From Didymodactylos carnosus (lineage: Eukaryota; Rotifera; Eurotatoria; Philodinida; Philodinidae): DNA of 64,000 nucleotides. The translations under genes and the position numbers were made by a program. Positions 49,949 to 63,103 of the stretch are shown here, piece by piece (within the stretch, counting starts at the first letter, position 1; each line of letters starts with the position of its first letter). Location: NCBI GenBank assembly GCA_905250885.1, contig CAJNOQ010000073.1:1-64000 (forward strand), written 5' to 3'. The notes below the pieces were generated by a model. The model saw nothing but the letters and a program-made list of their open reading frames with translations, had not been told where the DNA came from and did not search any database.

Positions 49949-52900
49949 GTATTGTACCCACTATTATTTTTTGTATTTGTCATAGTTTCGATATATGTTT
50001 TTTGTTATATTTTGAAGTCAAAATTTTTGTCTTTTTCTGCAATTTCCGGTTTATGATGTACAAACTTTCTTTTTCCGTGTAATATGATCACGTTTCTCTG
50101 TTTATTCTTTTTTCGTATGAATAATTGCGATGAATTATGAAACTTGTTTTTAAAAACAAACAAGATATTGTATATATCCTGAAAACTATAATTAACAAAG
50201 AAATATTCAACATTTATTCACTTTCGATGTTATGTAGCATGAGCCTACTGGTATGAATGTATGGAAAGAATTAAAAATCTATCTTTATTTTTAAAAGAAA
50301 ATGATAATTCTGCATGATATATCTACATTTCTTCATATAATAGTTGAATTATCCTTCTTAAAACTCTCAGCATACTAAAAAATCAACCAATAGTTTCGCC
50401 GAGCAAAATAATAGAATAACTGCATTAGTACTGTGCTGCATTAGTACTATGCTGAGCATGCATGATACTCATGTCACATTACTAAAGATATAAAACATGT
50501 ATTAACGTATATTTTAATTAAATATGTATTATTTTAAGAAATAATAACCACAATCATCAGCTCAGGCTCTTCCATGATACTTTTTCTGTAGTTTCCAATA
50601 CAGTAAAGATTTAACAACAGTGCCCGTCCATAAAGGCAGAAAAATCGGTGATATTTTAATTAATTACATTTTTATTGCTGTAATTCCTTCCATGCATCCT
50701 TACTATGTTTCTTGTATCATACTGTTCTTGCGATTGATTGTCAAAATCAATAATAGCTATTGCGGAAATCACTGTGCTATACCTTTGATATGTGCAGGTC
50801 ACAAGCAAACAATTCAAGTCTTTCATAATACCAATATATTGTTATCAAAAGATCGATTGTCACTTGGATGAAATCATAAAGTAGCCAATTACTAACAAAA
50901 GTTCCTAAAAAATCCAGAAAAACTGCTGTTAAGAATTCTTTCCAAAAAATTTTCCAGGATTCTCAACTAGAGATAGAATACTAAATTTTATTTGTTTCAT
51001 GATAATCTTAGTGTACAAGGCCAACAAATTTCTTTCATTGATCGTTTGTTTGTTTAAGTATAGAGCTTAATTGACATTTTAATTCAATAATAGTATTCAA
51101 TAGTAGTATATAATAATATTTACTTCAATAAGTAAATTTTTGACGTATGATGTGGTTATTTGTGTTGAACAATATTATGAATATACTTTGACCGAATTTG
51201 TCAGTACTTTTGCATGCATAGTTGATGTTGCCAAAGTAATTCCAAAATGTATTTTTCTAACTTGTCTAACTTCACAACGTCTACCCACAAATAGTTGCTA
51301 TATTAATAAATTTACAAACTAAATCAACAGTTTTTTTAACTTTTCGATTAATGATAGACATTCTGAATTAGTTGTCTAGTCAACTATAGAAATTGAAGAA
51401 AAGTAACGTATTTGGTCATATTTAGAAATTTGAAACTTGGTACCTTACTGTTTCGGAAGAGACACCAAATTAATTATATTAACAATACGATACATTTTAA
51501 ATATAGTAAACGTTTGTAATATGAGAATCTTTGTAAAATACTGGCAATTTTATAGTTTCATTTGTTCGTGACATATCACGTAGATCACGATAATATTTAC
51601 TTCTATTCAGTTTTTATAAGATGAACTTTAAAGCATGAAGAATGATTGTAACACATATGAATAATATCTCATACAAATTACGGGCACAACAGATAAATCG
51701 GTAGTTTTTTTATTTTGTTTATGTCTCTGCTTCTTTGATTTTGTTTGTGAAAGACACACTCCCGAATTTTCTTCTCATAACCTATTTAATATTTTATTCT
51801 AAATCTACCAAAGAGAAATTTAACGGTGAAATGAAATGTTAGTTTATTGCACGATTATATCTGATGGAATTCTGCCGTTATAATGGATTGCGACTAGACC
51901 ATTGTGCGCTTAAATTTTAGAAGAAATAGGTTTCGCTTAGAATGACAGAATATATGGATAGTTTCTGGCGAAAATAGTGCATAATTAAGTTGCTCGATCT
52001 TTTCCTCTGTTTGCTACGAGAACAATTTAAATCGCTACTGAATATCGAATTTTTGCTAGAATACTCTCGTATTGTACTTGCGAGGAAACGTTCCCAACTG
52101 CCAAATCGCTTTCGAGCCGAAATCTAGCTGACTATAGGTAGTCGAGTATGCTGATTCCGAATATCAATATGAGACTGGCTGCTAGACCTCGAGAGACTGT
52201 TTTTTTTGGAAAACCAGTCTTTCAGAAACTCTAAAAAATAACCGAAACCTTTCTTAATAAGGCATGATTGTAGTTCGCAAATTTTTGATTAAAATGAGAC
52301 ATCTCCCAACTCTACACGACCTTTCTTTGCAAAGTTATAGAATTTACAAGGAAAGCCGTAAATGTTCATTATTAGCTCAAAGCTGCAGAAATAAGAAGAA
52401 ATTAATTTGGGCTTTTCTTGTAAATTCTATAACTTTGCAAAGAAAGGTCACGTAGAGTTGGGAGATGTTTCATTTTAATAAGAAATTTGCAGGCTACAAT
52501 TATGTCTTATTAAGAAGGGCTTTGGTTATTTTTTAGAGTTTCTGTACAGAAAACAAGTCTCTCGAGGCCTAGCAGCCAGTCTCATGTTGATATTCGAAAT
52601 CAGCATGGTCGACTACCTATAGTTCACTAGGTTTCGGCTCGAAAGCGATTTGGCAGTTTGAAACATTTCCTCGTCAGTTGAATTTCTCACAACGGATCTA
52701 TTGCATGTTAGGTTTTTATTGTGATTAATTTACGCTTTCTATGATAAATTCAGCAGTTGCAGCTTTAATGCTAACCATATGCGCTGAAGCATCAAGATTT
52801 TTGAAAATGTACGGTAGCTCAGTGACATTTTATCAACCATCCATTGCTTTTACTTCATTGATTTGTTTGTGTTGCCTTGCTTGAAAACGAAATGCTTCAT

Positions 52901-53963
52901 TCTCTGCTTCCCACAATCTGAGACAAACTATGTATTCCAAGTAAATAAGGACAAACACTAATAGCAAATGTACTACTGAAATGAAAGGAAATTAGAAAAC
53001 CAATAGTGCCACTAGCTACTGAAACTAGTAATATTAATTAACAGTGTGAGTATTCATATTTTTTTCTTGAGAAGAAATGCAACACATTTTTTAGATGATA
53101 TAGTATGATATCATGTCGTATACTAAAGCTGGTGCCTATTTTTTCAATGACTGTAAAAGCACACGCATTGTTGTAAGAAAATAGATACGATATATAGATA
53201 TTTGTGTCTGTAGAAGTGTGGTGAATAGGAAAAGGTAAATGTTTCTCCCTTGTTTACTTAGGATGTTGATAGAAATATAATGTGATAATGAATTCATTTT
53301 TAAAGAGTTTGTATTAATGCGTTCGTCCTCTGCAGATATCGTCAAAACCACTTATTTAGTTCATTTACAAGTATTAATATAGCAATCAGATCGTTTCATT
53401 TTCTGATTTCGTCTCGATTCTTCCCTAATTACTCGTTCTCACTTTCGATGTCCCCTTTGACGTTGTCTGATGTTACAAAGCCAATTAGAGACGAATCGAA
53501 AGGATACTTCATTTTCTTGCAAACTCTATAAGTATATTGCTGGTACCTACTATTCATAGTTATAATTGATTTGATGAAATTTTTCTAAATTATTTTGAAA
53601 AAAAGAAAAACTATTGATGCAAGAAACGAAACGAAAAGCTACACAATTTTTGCAGTTATGGATATAAAGTTCTTTATATAAAACAAATTTGTTATAAGAG
53701 GCTAGTTTGGGAAGGAAAACAAAATCATTACGTAATATAGTTTAGTCAGACAGAGTATATTTGATTAGTTAGTTCACTAGTGCTCTTCCAGACTATTTGC
53801 TGGAAACATTTTCCAAGTGTAGAAAATTCATTTTACGTTAGTAATCGGAGTATCTTATATTGTATCACTCAATTTAGTCATCACATTAATTACTGTTTTT
53901 TGTTCGATTTCTAGGTCATCAGGACACATTGCTACTTCATCATCTGACAGAAAATAGCCCATA
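49949..53963. other. Intergenic with one palindromic element, no gene seen
   Basis: Apart from the palindrome at 52081-52673 no exon or RNA gene is apparent. The 83-codon frame at 50620-50871 is hydrophobic but lacks any recognisable motif. A possible leader acceptor for the next gene (TTCGATTTCTAG) ends near 53915. Confidence 0.5.
52081..52673. repeat. Almost fully palindromic 593-bp element
   Basis: Outer ends CGAGGAAACGTTCCCAACTG and, in complement, CGAGGAAATGTTTCAAACTG. The arms are about 260 bp each and pair with few mismatches down to TTGCAAAGTTATAGAATTTA, leaving a loop of about 65 nt near 52375. There is no open frame and no clear target duplication. Confidence 0.85.
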
Positions 53964-54515
53964 ATGGCTGTCGATCGTACAATTCGTATTTTAATAATTT
54001 CATGTGGTATATTGAGCTTAGTGTCTGTTATAATGTGTTTATACAGTATATCGACAGCCAACTGGTATCATAGTTCGATACAACGTATTGGTCTATTTCA
54101 TACATGTAATATAACAATATCAAAAACAGCTAAATGTGAGAAAAACATTTATGCGAATTCAAATCAATATTCGAACGATCCTGTCAATGGTGTTTATCAA
54201 TTGACATACAATAAACGATTTCGTGGTAGTGGAGGATTAGCAATTGTCGCTGTAATATTTCAGATAGCCTCAATCATTCTAAGTATTTATGCATCAATTA
54301 TTTTCCTGCCAAATCCATCTGTGACCTGTTGGATATTGCCAATTATACAATTTGTTGTGTCATTATTCATGTTAGCTACGTTAAGTGAAGCATCCTATGG
54401 TATTAATATGAACGGGCAAAGTTCAAGTATTTATGAAGCAGCACTTGTTAGTACAATGGCTTCAACAATAGTGGCATCAATAGCAGCCGATAGAATTAAT
54501 AAATTAAGCACATAG
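53964..54515 (+). CDS. Claudin/PMP22-like four-transmembrane protein
   Basis: Single exon, 183 residues. Membrane segments lie at about 8-30, 89-113, 119-140 and 155-176, giving the tetraspan layout of the claudin/PMP22/EMP superfamily. The first extracellular loop carries the family signature spacing W34...G43-L44-F45...C48...C58 (W-GLW-C-C with Phe for the last Trp). Such proteins form paracellular junctions or act as channel or membrane-organising subunits; which applies here is unknown. The C-terminus is very short (DRINKLST) with no obvious PDZ ligand. A poly(A) signal is at 54538-54543. The start Met is the first in frame. Confidence 0.75.
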   Translation: MAVDRTIRILIISCGILSLVSVIMCLYSISTANWYHSSIQRIGLFHTCNITISKTAKCEKNIYANSNQYSNDPVNGVYQLTYNKRFRGSGGLAIVAVIFQIASIILSIYASIIFLPNPSVTCWILPIIQFVVSLFMLATLSEASYGINMNGQSSSIYEAALVSTMASTIVASIAADRINKLST

Positions 54516-55329
54516 AGAATTTTTGGTAATTGGAGAAAATAAATAATCTGTGTTATTATTATTAATATATATAATACTTTTTTTTTTTTATCTCTGTATG
54601 CATAAGAATATAACGACAAGATAATCTGATTGCTCATTTGAATCTTAATATAAGATAATCTTTTAATGTATTAGTTTCGTCAAATACTGTGCCCCCCCTC
54701 CAAGTATGGTCAAAGAACTGTATGACATCCATTTCTCTAGCATGTATATACTGTCTAATATGAAAAAACTAAAAATAGCGTAGATACGAAAAACAACAAT
54801 GTATTAAAGCTATGCTAAATATGGATAGTTGATAGTTCTCATGTACCATCCCATAATCTCTGAAACTAAGCCAACACTTTAAATCGGAAAGAGTTAATCG
54901 CTCTGTTTTACTATGTGTGGTTTGACATTCATATTCGAAAACCAATTATAAGATCGAGGTTTTGAAATGAGAAAAAATATGAAATATCAAACGTCACAAA
55001 AAAAGCTCTTGCAACGTATTGTTTTCTTTATTTTTGCTGCTACAGCCTGAAAAAAGGTTTTCTGGAAGGCAAATAGATAATAAGAATGTAGGCCGTGCAA
55101 AGCTCCATCGATTCCTCTACTTTGGAAAATCTATCACTAATTTGCTTTATAGAAAACGAAACGTATTGTAAACTGAGTATTGGAAGAAAAAAAAAGTACC
55201 ATTTTTCAGGAGAACGACAGCACATCAAGAAAATCGAAAAGATTAAAACTAATGTAAGTTTGTACAGAATTGAGTGCTGTTCCAGAAAACGTCTTTTAGC
55301 AAAAAGGACGGAAGTCCGTTGAGTATCTT
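54516..55329. other. Intergenic, no gene seen
   Basis: AT-rich spacer between the tetraspan gene and the LINE fragment. A (C)8 run with CTCC occurs near 54692. No supportable frame. Confidence 0.5.
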
Positions 55330-55912
55330 GTTTTTTTTAACTTTATTTATTTAACGGCAACAGCAAAAAATACAAAGATAAGAAGAGCAGGCAAATCGAA
55401 ATAAAATCATTATATGCCTGGATGTATTCGACAAAATGAGACATTAATAAAACAGATAAGAGAGTAAAAAGAAAAAAATGAGAGATGGTGATGAGAGAGA
55501 TAGAGAAATTTAAGTAATCAGAGAGAACTTCATCCATGTGACACTGTGTAAGAACAAACAATACAAAAGCATCAAGTCAATCAAAGCGTTTAGTTGAACG
55601 AATATATTGAAGAATAAAATTAAATATTGATAGTAGGTCATTTCTATTCAATGTACAGATAGAGTGATGGTGGAGTAGTATGTGATCTAAAGTGATAGGG
55701 GAATTTATAATACCGCATATCTGTTGAAACATATCCTGTCGCTGCTCTTCATAATCAATACATTCCAAAAAGAAGTGTTTTACTGTTTCCTTATCAGCAC
55801 CATAGTTACATACCGAGGACTGTGCTAAGACATGAGTGAAAAGAGGTGCATTTAACTGAGGAAAACTTAGTCTACAGCGTGTATGGTGAATTTCAAGAGA
55901 ACGATCCTACAA
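55330..55912 (-). mobile_element. 5'-truncated non-LTR retrotransposon (LINE) 3' end
   Basis: The minus-strand open frame 55577-55906 (109 codons) reads as the C-terminus of a LINE reverse transcriptase protein: HHTRCRLSFPQLNAPLF, then a zinc-knuckle-like V-C-N-Y-G-x-x-x-E-T-V-K-H-F-F-L-E-C and YEEQRQDMF. Many animal LINE proteins end with R-x-x-L-x-x-L-N..S-x-C-x-C-G-x-x-E-T-x-x-H-F-L-x-x-C. A 3' UTR of about 240 bp follows and ends in an A-rich tail (TTAAAAAAAACAAG on the minus strand, near 55330). Endonuclease and RT domains are missing. 5' truncation is the usual result of target-primed insertion. No target duplication identified. Family not assigned beyond a CR1/Jockey-like general type. 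Confidence 0.65.
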
Positions 55913-58900
55913 TAGACTTCAGTATCTAAAACTTGTTAATTAAGTCTAATTAACTATATTTCTAAAACTAATGAAAAACTTGTAAATTTCTGATTAAAAG
56001 ATGGATCAAAAGATAATTTATCATACTTAAAAGTAGGATAAAAATATTTCTAGTCATTATAATTACTTAATCTCAAATGTATTTCTGTGGAAGGGAGAAA
56101 TATGTTTGAAGAGGGAAAAAGTTGCAAGAGCATTGTTTGGTACTTAAAGTTTTTCATATTCAAATTCAATCACAAAAAATTTTGTTTTCTACGTCTTTTG
56201 AAGTTTAGACTTTTCACTAGAAGGCAAACAATTCACCAACATATCGAAAACATGCAGAAATAATATTTGACATTTTTTTCAAGACTTTTTCATCGTAGAC
56301 TGTTAACCGATAGGAAAAATAAAATTTTGAATACTTTCATTTTCTGATCAAACTTTCGCATCATTGCCTACTCTGTCTCTCTTCCTGAGTCTACGCTATG
56401 AAGTTCTTCATCTTGTGAAACGAGATAGGATTCATTCTTTAGGAAAATGGATGAAACTTGTAAGAAATAATATTTACAAAATCAAATTGACGATGAGACA
56501 ATTATCTTAAAATTGTCGCAGATGATCTGTGACATACATAATTTAATAAGGTTAATTATTTATAATAAATGAATAGACCACAACAAATAATTAATTTAAC
56601 CTTTAATCTAACAATTTTTTTTCTTTTTCTTCTTCAGATATATAGAACAGTAGATAGTTTCACTCTCGATGAGTAGAACCATACTGATTTTAGCATTTAT
56701 TCATATAATTAAAAATACAATTTCTTTTTTCTGTAAAATAACAAATAATAAATTGTCTTTTTTGAAAGGATACTAAATAATGATTTTTCTAACAACTTCT
56801 AAAGTTATATTGACATTATGTTTATATAAAAATAATGTCATGTCACTGTCTATTTTCAGAATGTTCACGTTCATCCAGTTTGACTTGCTCCAGGTAAATA
56901 ATATCACTCGTCGAAATATTTGTTACTTTTTATCCATATACTTACTGACTTGTCTAATAATATAGAAAAAACTATTATTATCATTATTCGAACAGGTTTT
57001 GATGATTATTTTCTTCCTTGATGTCAAGATGGGTATATAAAATGTATGCGCATAAATGAATGCTTAATAATAAACGCCGAGAAACTAATATTTTCTTGTT
57101 ATTTAATCCTCATAGATGATAACGACCCTTAAAATCTCTATCAACACTATTATTCGACATACGAAAGAAAAAAATAAAAGCAAGCAATGAAGATCTATCT
57201 GTATGTATATTAACCGAACACTTTTTTTTTTTTTCTTGTCATTTCATACCATAAAGATTTACTTCATCTATTTTTATATTTCATATATATACACAATTGT
57301 TTTTATTTTGTTGTGGGCAATAATTTTTTTTTTTTTTATTTTCTTTGTTTTTTTCTGTATCATGTTGATAAGAGAAAAAAACAGAGACATCTCATTAACA
57401 TGAAAAAAAAAATTTGTCGATAGATATTAGCGAAGAGGTAAAAAATATGGATGACAAGAATAATAATTTTTTTTTCGTCTTATAACATTAACACAAATGT
57501 TCATATTACACGTGAGATATATTCTGTAAATTTTTTCATTGATATTATTATTGTGGTTGTTATTGTTGTTATTTATTTTAAAAAAAAAAATATCATTTTT
57601 ATACTGTTGACTGATATATTTCATCACTTATACAATTATTGTTATTTTCTAGATTTTTTTATAGTCGACAAAAAATTGACTTCATCGTCAAATTGTAATT
57701 GTGTGTGTGTGTATGACACATATACTTAATTTATATCGACATTATCGTTAGAAAATCTATCGTTTCATCTCTTCTTTATCCCTCAAAATAACTCTCAAAA
57801 TAGTTTCATTACTTTTTTTCATTCATGGGCGTTATACGGGTCGCCCAAAAAATAAAAGCGAATGACAGTTCAGCCAAATATTCAAGATTGGGTATATATT
57901 TTGCATGATATTTGCTGTGACTTTTGCATGATAACAGGTTAAAATTTGTTTTTCCTACCATATTATTTGTTTTTGTTTTGTTTTTTTTTGTTTTATTTGA
58001 TAATATTTATTAGCAAAAAATTTTCCAAAAATTTAGTAAAAATAATATTGATTATAAATTAAAAAATAATATTAGGAAGTAAATTTTCATCACTATTACA
58101 ATGTGTATTAATCGGCAGGATTTCTGTTAAAGACTATTTGATGAATATTCAACATAATGAAAACAAGAGTATGATACAAAACCTTGAGAGATTGTTGTTT
58201 TTCGAATCGGTATAATTTTTTATAACATTAAAGAACAGAACAAGTGCATATTGTTCTCGTATACATAGGTGTGTATCATATGTCTTATTATACTGGTGTA
58301 TGTCTATATTGCGTAGATGTATCCGTCAAGGAGATTATGGTATTTAAAACAAAAAGGGAAAAAATTGTGATGAAATCGGCAGTGGTGGTAGAAAATTGAC
58401 AACGTTTCCATCAAAATGATGTATTAAATAAGACGGATAGACAAATTTGAAATTTTTTTATTAAAAAGATGATAAAATTTCATCTTATTTTCGTAATTAA
58501 TATCTCTGTGTTTCCTTAGTCTTATGCAATAAGAAAGTACTGTTTTGTCTTACACTTTTATTTCCCATGTTAGTGTGTACTATTTCATATTTGAATTAAT
58601 TTTGAATTTTTTTTTCCATTCTTCGACAAAGTTGTTTATAGAAGGGATCAACGATTATATATAATCGTACATGTGACTACTATGATTATCATGCACGAGT
58701 AGAAAATATTAAAAAATATTTTTACTCTTGCAATAATCTTAGCTTTTCAATGTTTTTTCCAAGATATTTCTTAACCAAAGATGTTGTCTAGAAGTAATGT
58801 TGATAGAATTTAATCAAATGAAGAATTTCATTCTGTAAAACTGTTTTTTTGTTAATGACATCTGGATCATTTACACTGTAAAAATTCCAAGACAGATAGA

Positions 58901-61367
58901 GAGAGAGAGAGAAAGAGAGATAGAGGACAGGAAAGAGAGAATTAGAGAAAGAGCAAGGGTCATAAAAGAAAAGATGGTTTTCGTTTTCACTTGAGATTGT
59001 TATTTTATTATTATTCTAGAAAAGGAAAAGTTGTTACATATCTCGCGATTAGATTAGCGTTTGTTGCTGCATTATTTGTATAGACATACATCTTTTGTAG
59101 TAAATATTAAAAGGCATTGAAACAAAAGATAAGGGTTTTGTTGTATCCACTAACAACAACAACAACAATGTTATCAACAACTATGGTAGATAAATCATGC
59201 GAACGTAAAAAAAATACGAATTGATTTCCCAAATATTTATGTTGATACCATGCATATTCCCATTCGAATCATTAACAACCAGACACACTCATCATCATCC
59301 TCTTTTGCCATTTAACATTATGTTTGATAAATAATAACAAATAAAAGCGAAGTTAAGCGAAAAAAGACGATGTTATTCATTGGTAGAGTAATTAATAATA
59401 GTAGAGAAGAAAAGAAGAACGGATAATATTATTAGATGAATCGTCTATAAGATTAGTTTTTGACAACTTCGCTTAATATCTTTTATTAGAAGGAGAGATG
59501 TGAAGAGGAGGGTGTTGTATTGATTGACGTTGGATATTAATCAAATACATACATATAAGAAGATAACTAAAATTAGACATTATGATGCAATTTCTTCTTT
59601 GTTTTCTACATGCTAAACTAATTGAATAATCTGACTCCAAGGACAACTGTATTTTAACAGCTAATTAAAAACTATAGAAAAACGATGTCTAGGCAATTCA
59701 TTTCATTTTATATGTCATGAACTATTGAGAAATTTCTTATTTGTATTATCATCGAGATATATCGTATGTGAGAAGTGTACAAGGTGGAAAAAAAGTAAAG
59801 TACTAAAACTAACTAATCTTTAATAAAATCTATCTTCTAATTAATCCACAATGGTTTTTATTCGTTCGAAAGGCAACAATTGAATATTAATCATAGTTGT
59901 GACTGCAATTAATTTGCTTCAAGATTATGACACATTGATGAGTTATTCGCTGTGAATATTCTTTATATTTATTTTCAAAAGTCTATTTCATTGACTTTAT
60001 TTTAGCGCTATTGATCATGACAAAAGTATGTTTATTACATTTTTAATGTAAAAAGACATACGATGAAACCGATTGAAACCTAGTAACTTCTTTTTATTGT
60101 AAAAAACTATTTTCTCAAGCAAAATACACTTAAATCCAAGTTTAAGTATATTTTTATTTTTCTTCAAAAATTTTAATTAATGCGTTTACTTACTATGTTT
60201 TTGAAGCAAAACGCATTTTTTTTTTTGATTCTAGATAGTCAAAATTTGTTACTATATTCATATATCATGCTCTCTTCTCATTTTTTTTTAAAAATTTCAT
60301 AAATTTTCTTGATCGATCGTTCCTATTGAGTCGTTAAGACTCAAGGATATAGTCCTCTTACTATGGACAGTAGTACTTAGGCTAAGTATCATAGTCTATT
60401 CCGTTTTTTTTTTTCTAAAAACGGCATTAAACACATTCTAGTGGAATACTAATACCTATAAAAAGAAAAAATCAATGGGATAGTTTCTTTTTTTCTTCTT
60501 CTATTCATCATTCACAATAAACGGTTATGCAATTTAAGCTTTATAGTATTGAGATATGTTGTACATCTGGTACCCATTCATTTTCTATTCGAAAAATACT
60601 TTAAAATATTCTCTCAGATGTCTTGTTCTCTGATATAAAAAAAGAATCCACAGAGAACAAACCGCAACTATAGAAAGATTCACAACGAGAAATATTTCTT
60701 TTTGTTTATTTTTCAATCCTAAAGTTAAAAATTCTTCTTTAAAATTAAACTAAACATGTAAGACAATATATATTTTTTTAAAAAATTCTGTTTTTTTTTT
60801 CTTGTTTTTTTTTTAAAATTCAATTTGAGTTGAACAAACGAGAGTAAAGATTTTTCAACTATAGATCCATAGACTGTAGGTAAAAGGAGAGAAGTAAGAC
60901 GGTTTTTATAAATATCGTTCTAATAAGGAATTTAACACTTTCCTTTCATAAGCGAAGTCTCTCTCTCTTTGTTTCATTTCGTTGTAAAATATTAATGTTC
61001 AAATTAATTAGCGATTCTTAAGTTATTTTTAACGCTGCATGATCATCATCATTCCCGTAAATAAAAAATTTGTCCCAATTCACATTAACCGTCCCTTGTA
61101 CCCTAAAAAATTTTCTTCTTTTTTTTTTTTTTTTTTTTTCAAAATTCATCAAAGAGAGGAAATAGAAAAAAAGAGTGAAACACAGACTATCTAGTTTTCT
61201 CTTGTCATTATACTTTTTTGTTCAAGAGAGACCTTACAAACAAATCATCAAACAGCGTAACATATTAAAATTTCTTTTTAGTTGAAAAGTATCCCATTTT
61301 GTTATTCCTGGCGGGTGAGCTAAAAATTTATTTCCAAATAATTTTTTCATGTAAAATTTTATAATTT
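55913..61367. other. Gene-free AT-rich region, about 5.5 kb
   Basis: Long T-runs (about 57215-57235, 61119-61140), a GA-rich tract (about 58896-58950) and (GT)n (about 57700-57712). Open frames in 57200-57730 are T-rich low-complexity products. No exon with credible splice sites was found. It may be regulatory or intronic. Confidence 0.45.
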
Positions 61368-61966
61368 GTTATTGAATTATATACCGGATTGTAGTCAGCT
61401 CTTCTAATTTATAAATAAAGATTTCGTCCAACATATATTTTATTTACAATAGACAAATATTTTTAAAGATGTTATCAAAAAAATACATTAGACAAGTAGA
61501 TAATTTAATAATAAAATGTCCTAAATCTGAATGCTATTGTAATTTCAATAATCTCGGGTCCATCATTTCAACAGGACTTCAAATAAATTTTCTTTAAAAT
61601 GTATTTTTTTGAGTAATTCTAACTTAAAAGTGAGTGAAAAACTTCTTAGATAATTTTTTATTTGTGTTATCCTAAAATATTTTCTACAATTTTCAAGTGA
61701 CAAAATGAAGATATTTTCTTTTGAACAGATAGTCCCTACTCTAGTGAATAGTTTGACATATATTACATCTTACAATAGGTTAACGCATAAGTATACGCAA
61801 TAGTATCGGTTTTGTTTTCTCTCTGATCATTTGTCTAATATATTTTTTTGACAACATCTTTAAAAATATTTGTCTATTGCAAATAAAATATGTTCGACGA
61901 AATTTTTATTTATAAAAATTAGAAGAGCAGAAAATTGACTACAATCTGGTATATAATTCAATAACA
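61368..61966. repeat. 599-bp inverted-repeat element, about 140-bp arms
   Basis: Ends TGTTATTGAATTATATACCG and the complement of TGTTATTGAATTATATACCA. The arms continue through GATTGTAGTCA, AGATTTCGTC, ATTTTATTT and CAATAGACAAATATTTTTAA with few mismatches. The core of about 320 bp is unpaired and non-coding. Confidence 0.8.
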
Positions 61967-62232
61967 GATTATCAAAGTTTACAGGAGAAAAATAGTAGAT
62001 AAAATTGTTTGCAAACTTTCGACTCACTCATTATAAAACAATTATCAGTAAACTATAGTTTTAGTCTATAGTTGATGAATTATCAATTTATTTTTTGACT
62101 ACATGCATACTTGATACATAGTAGAACAATTTTGATTGTAAATGTAATTCTTTTAGAACAAAAGAATTTTTAATACCAAAAAAGAATTTTTGACATATTA
62201 AGCTGTTTGATAATTGGTTCTTAAAATTCAAT

Positions 62233-62550
62233 ATGCAAAACTTAGTAGAAACTAAATCACTGTATTCTTCTCTCTGTTTATGTTTTTTTCGGGATGCAAA
62301 TGACTATGGTTCGAAAATAGGCCAATCTCCCAGTAGTAGTAGTGTTATTCGTCGTTGTTGTTGTCGTCGTCATCATAAGGAAGTGCAAGAAGAGAATAAT
62401 AATTATGATATGCATTCAAGAGTAACAACATGTTATTCTTGTGTACCTGTTTCAATTCGATTACAAAGTAATAAAGATCAACAAGTAACAGCACAATTAC
62501 TTTATCAATATGATCCAAATGATCAAGAGGTAATGAGAGAAAACACGTTT
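62233..62550 (+). CDS. Possible first coding exon of a Cys/Arg-rich protein
   Basis: The open frame from Met at 62233 runs to a possible donor (CAAGAG|GTAATGAGA, after 62527) and stops at 62565. It has a strongly biased Cys/Arg cluster (VIRRCCCRRHHKE) followed by ordinary-looking protein sequence (TTCYSCVPVSIRLQSN, TAQLLYQYDPNDQE) with wobble-position A/T preference as in the other genes here. This looks like a cytoplasmic Cys-rich segment. I find no next exon before the window end and no recognised family, so it may be the start of a gene continuing past 64000, or not a gene. Confidence 0.4.
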
Positions 62551-62751
62551 CATTGTCAGAAATGATAATGAAGTGTATAGAAACAAAGTTTTTTATTCTA
62601 AAGTTCTATAGAAAATATCCTGAGATGTTCATAGTGTTTTTTTTCTAATATATTTCATTCAAGTGTAGTTTTTATTACACCATTGCAAATCTACTCAAAG
62701 TAGACATCAGAGATTAGTTAATTCTTTCATAATGAATAAATGACAGTCGAT

Positions 62752-63103
62752 GTATGAACCGAAAGTATCATGAAAAATAATTCCAAAGCTATAGAAGATT
62801 TTTGATCACCGGGATACTATCGAATATTTGCATAATTTCTACTAAACGTCTGTCACTAGCTTTTTGCTATTCGGTCTGTTCACGTAACGCGTGATTTTGT
62901 CACGATTTTTGTTGTTTTGTGAGTCTCTTCACGTTCGAACAATAGGAAACCAAGGAACTGTTTACATCTAGTCTTGTAGAGAAAAGTGAGCTGAACAAAA
63001 TGAGATATTTTCTGACTCTGCAGAGTAATATTCGATAGTATTCCCGTGATCAAAAATCTTCTGTAGCTTTGGAATTATTTTTCATGATACTTTCGGTTCA
63101 TAC
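62752..63103. repeat. 352-bp MITE-like inverted repeat, about 85-bp arms
   Basis: The left arm GTATGAACCGAAAGTATCAT continues through GAAAAATAATTCCAAAGC and TTTTTGATCACCGGGATACT. The right arm is its near-perfect complement ending GGTTCATAC at 63103. The core of about 170 bp is unpaired. It lies just after the possible exon at 62233. Confidence 0.8.

Noticed and set aside
57451-57729. 92-codon Ile/Phe-rich frame as a membrane protein
   Set aside because: Driven by T-rich low-complexity sequence, with opposite-strand frames of similar length; not a gene.
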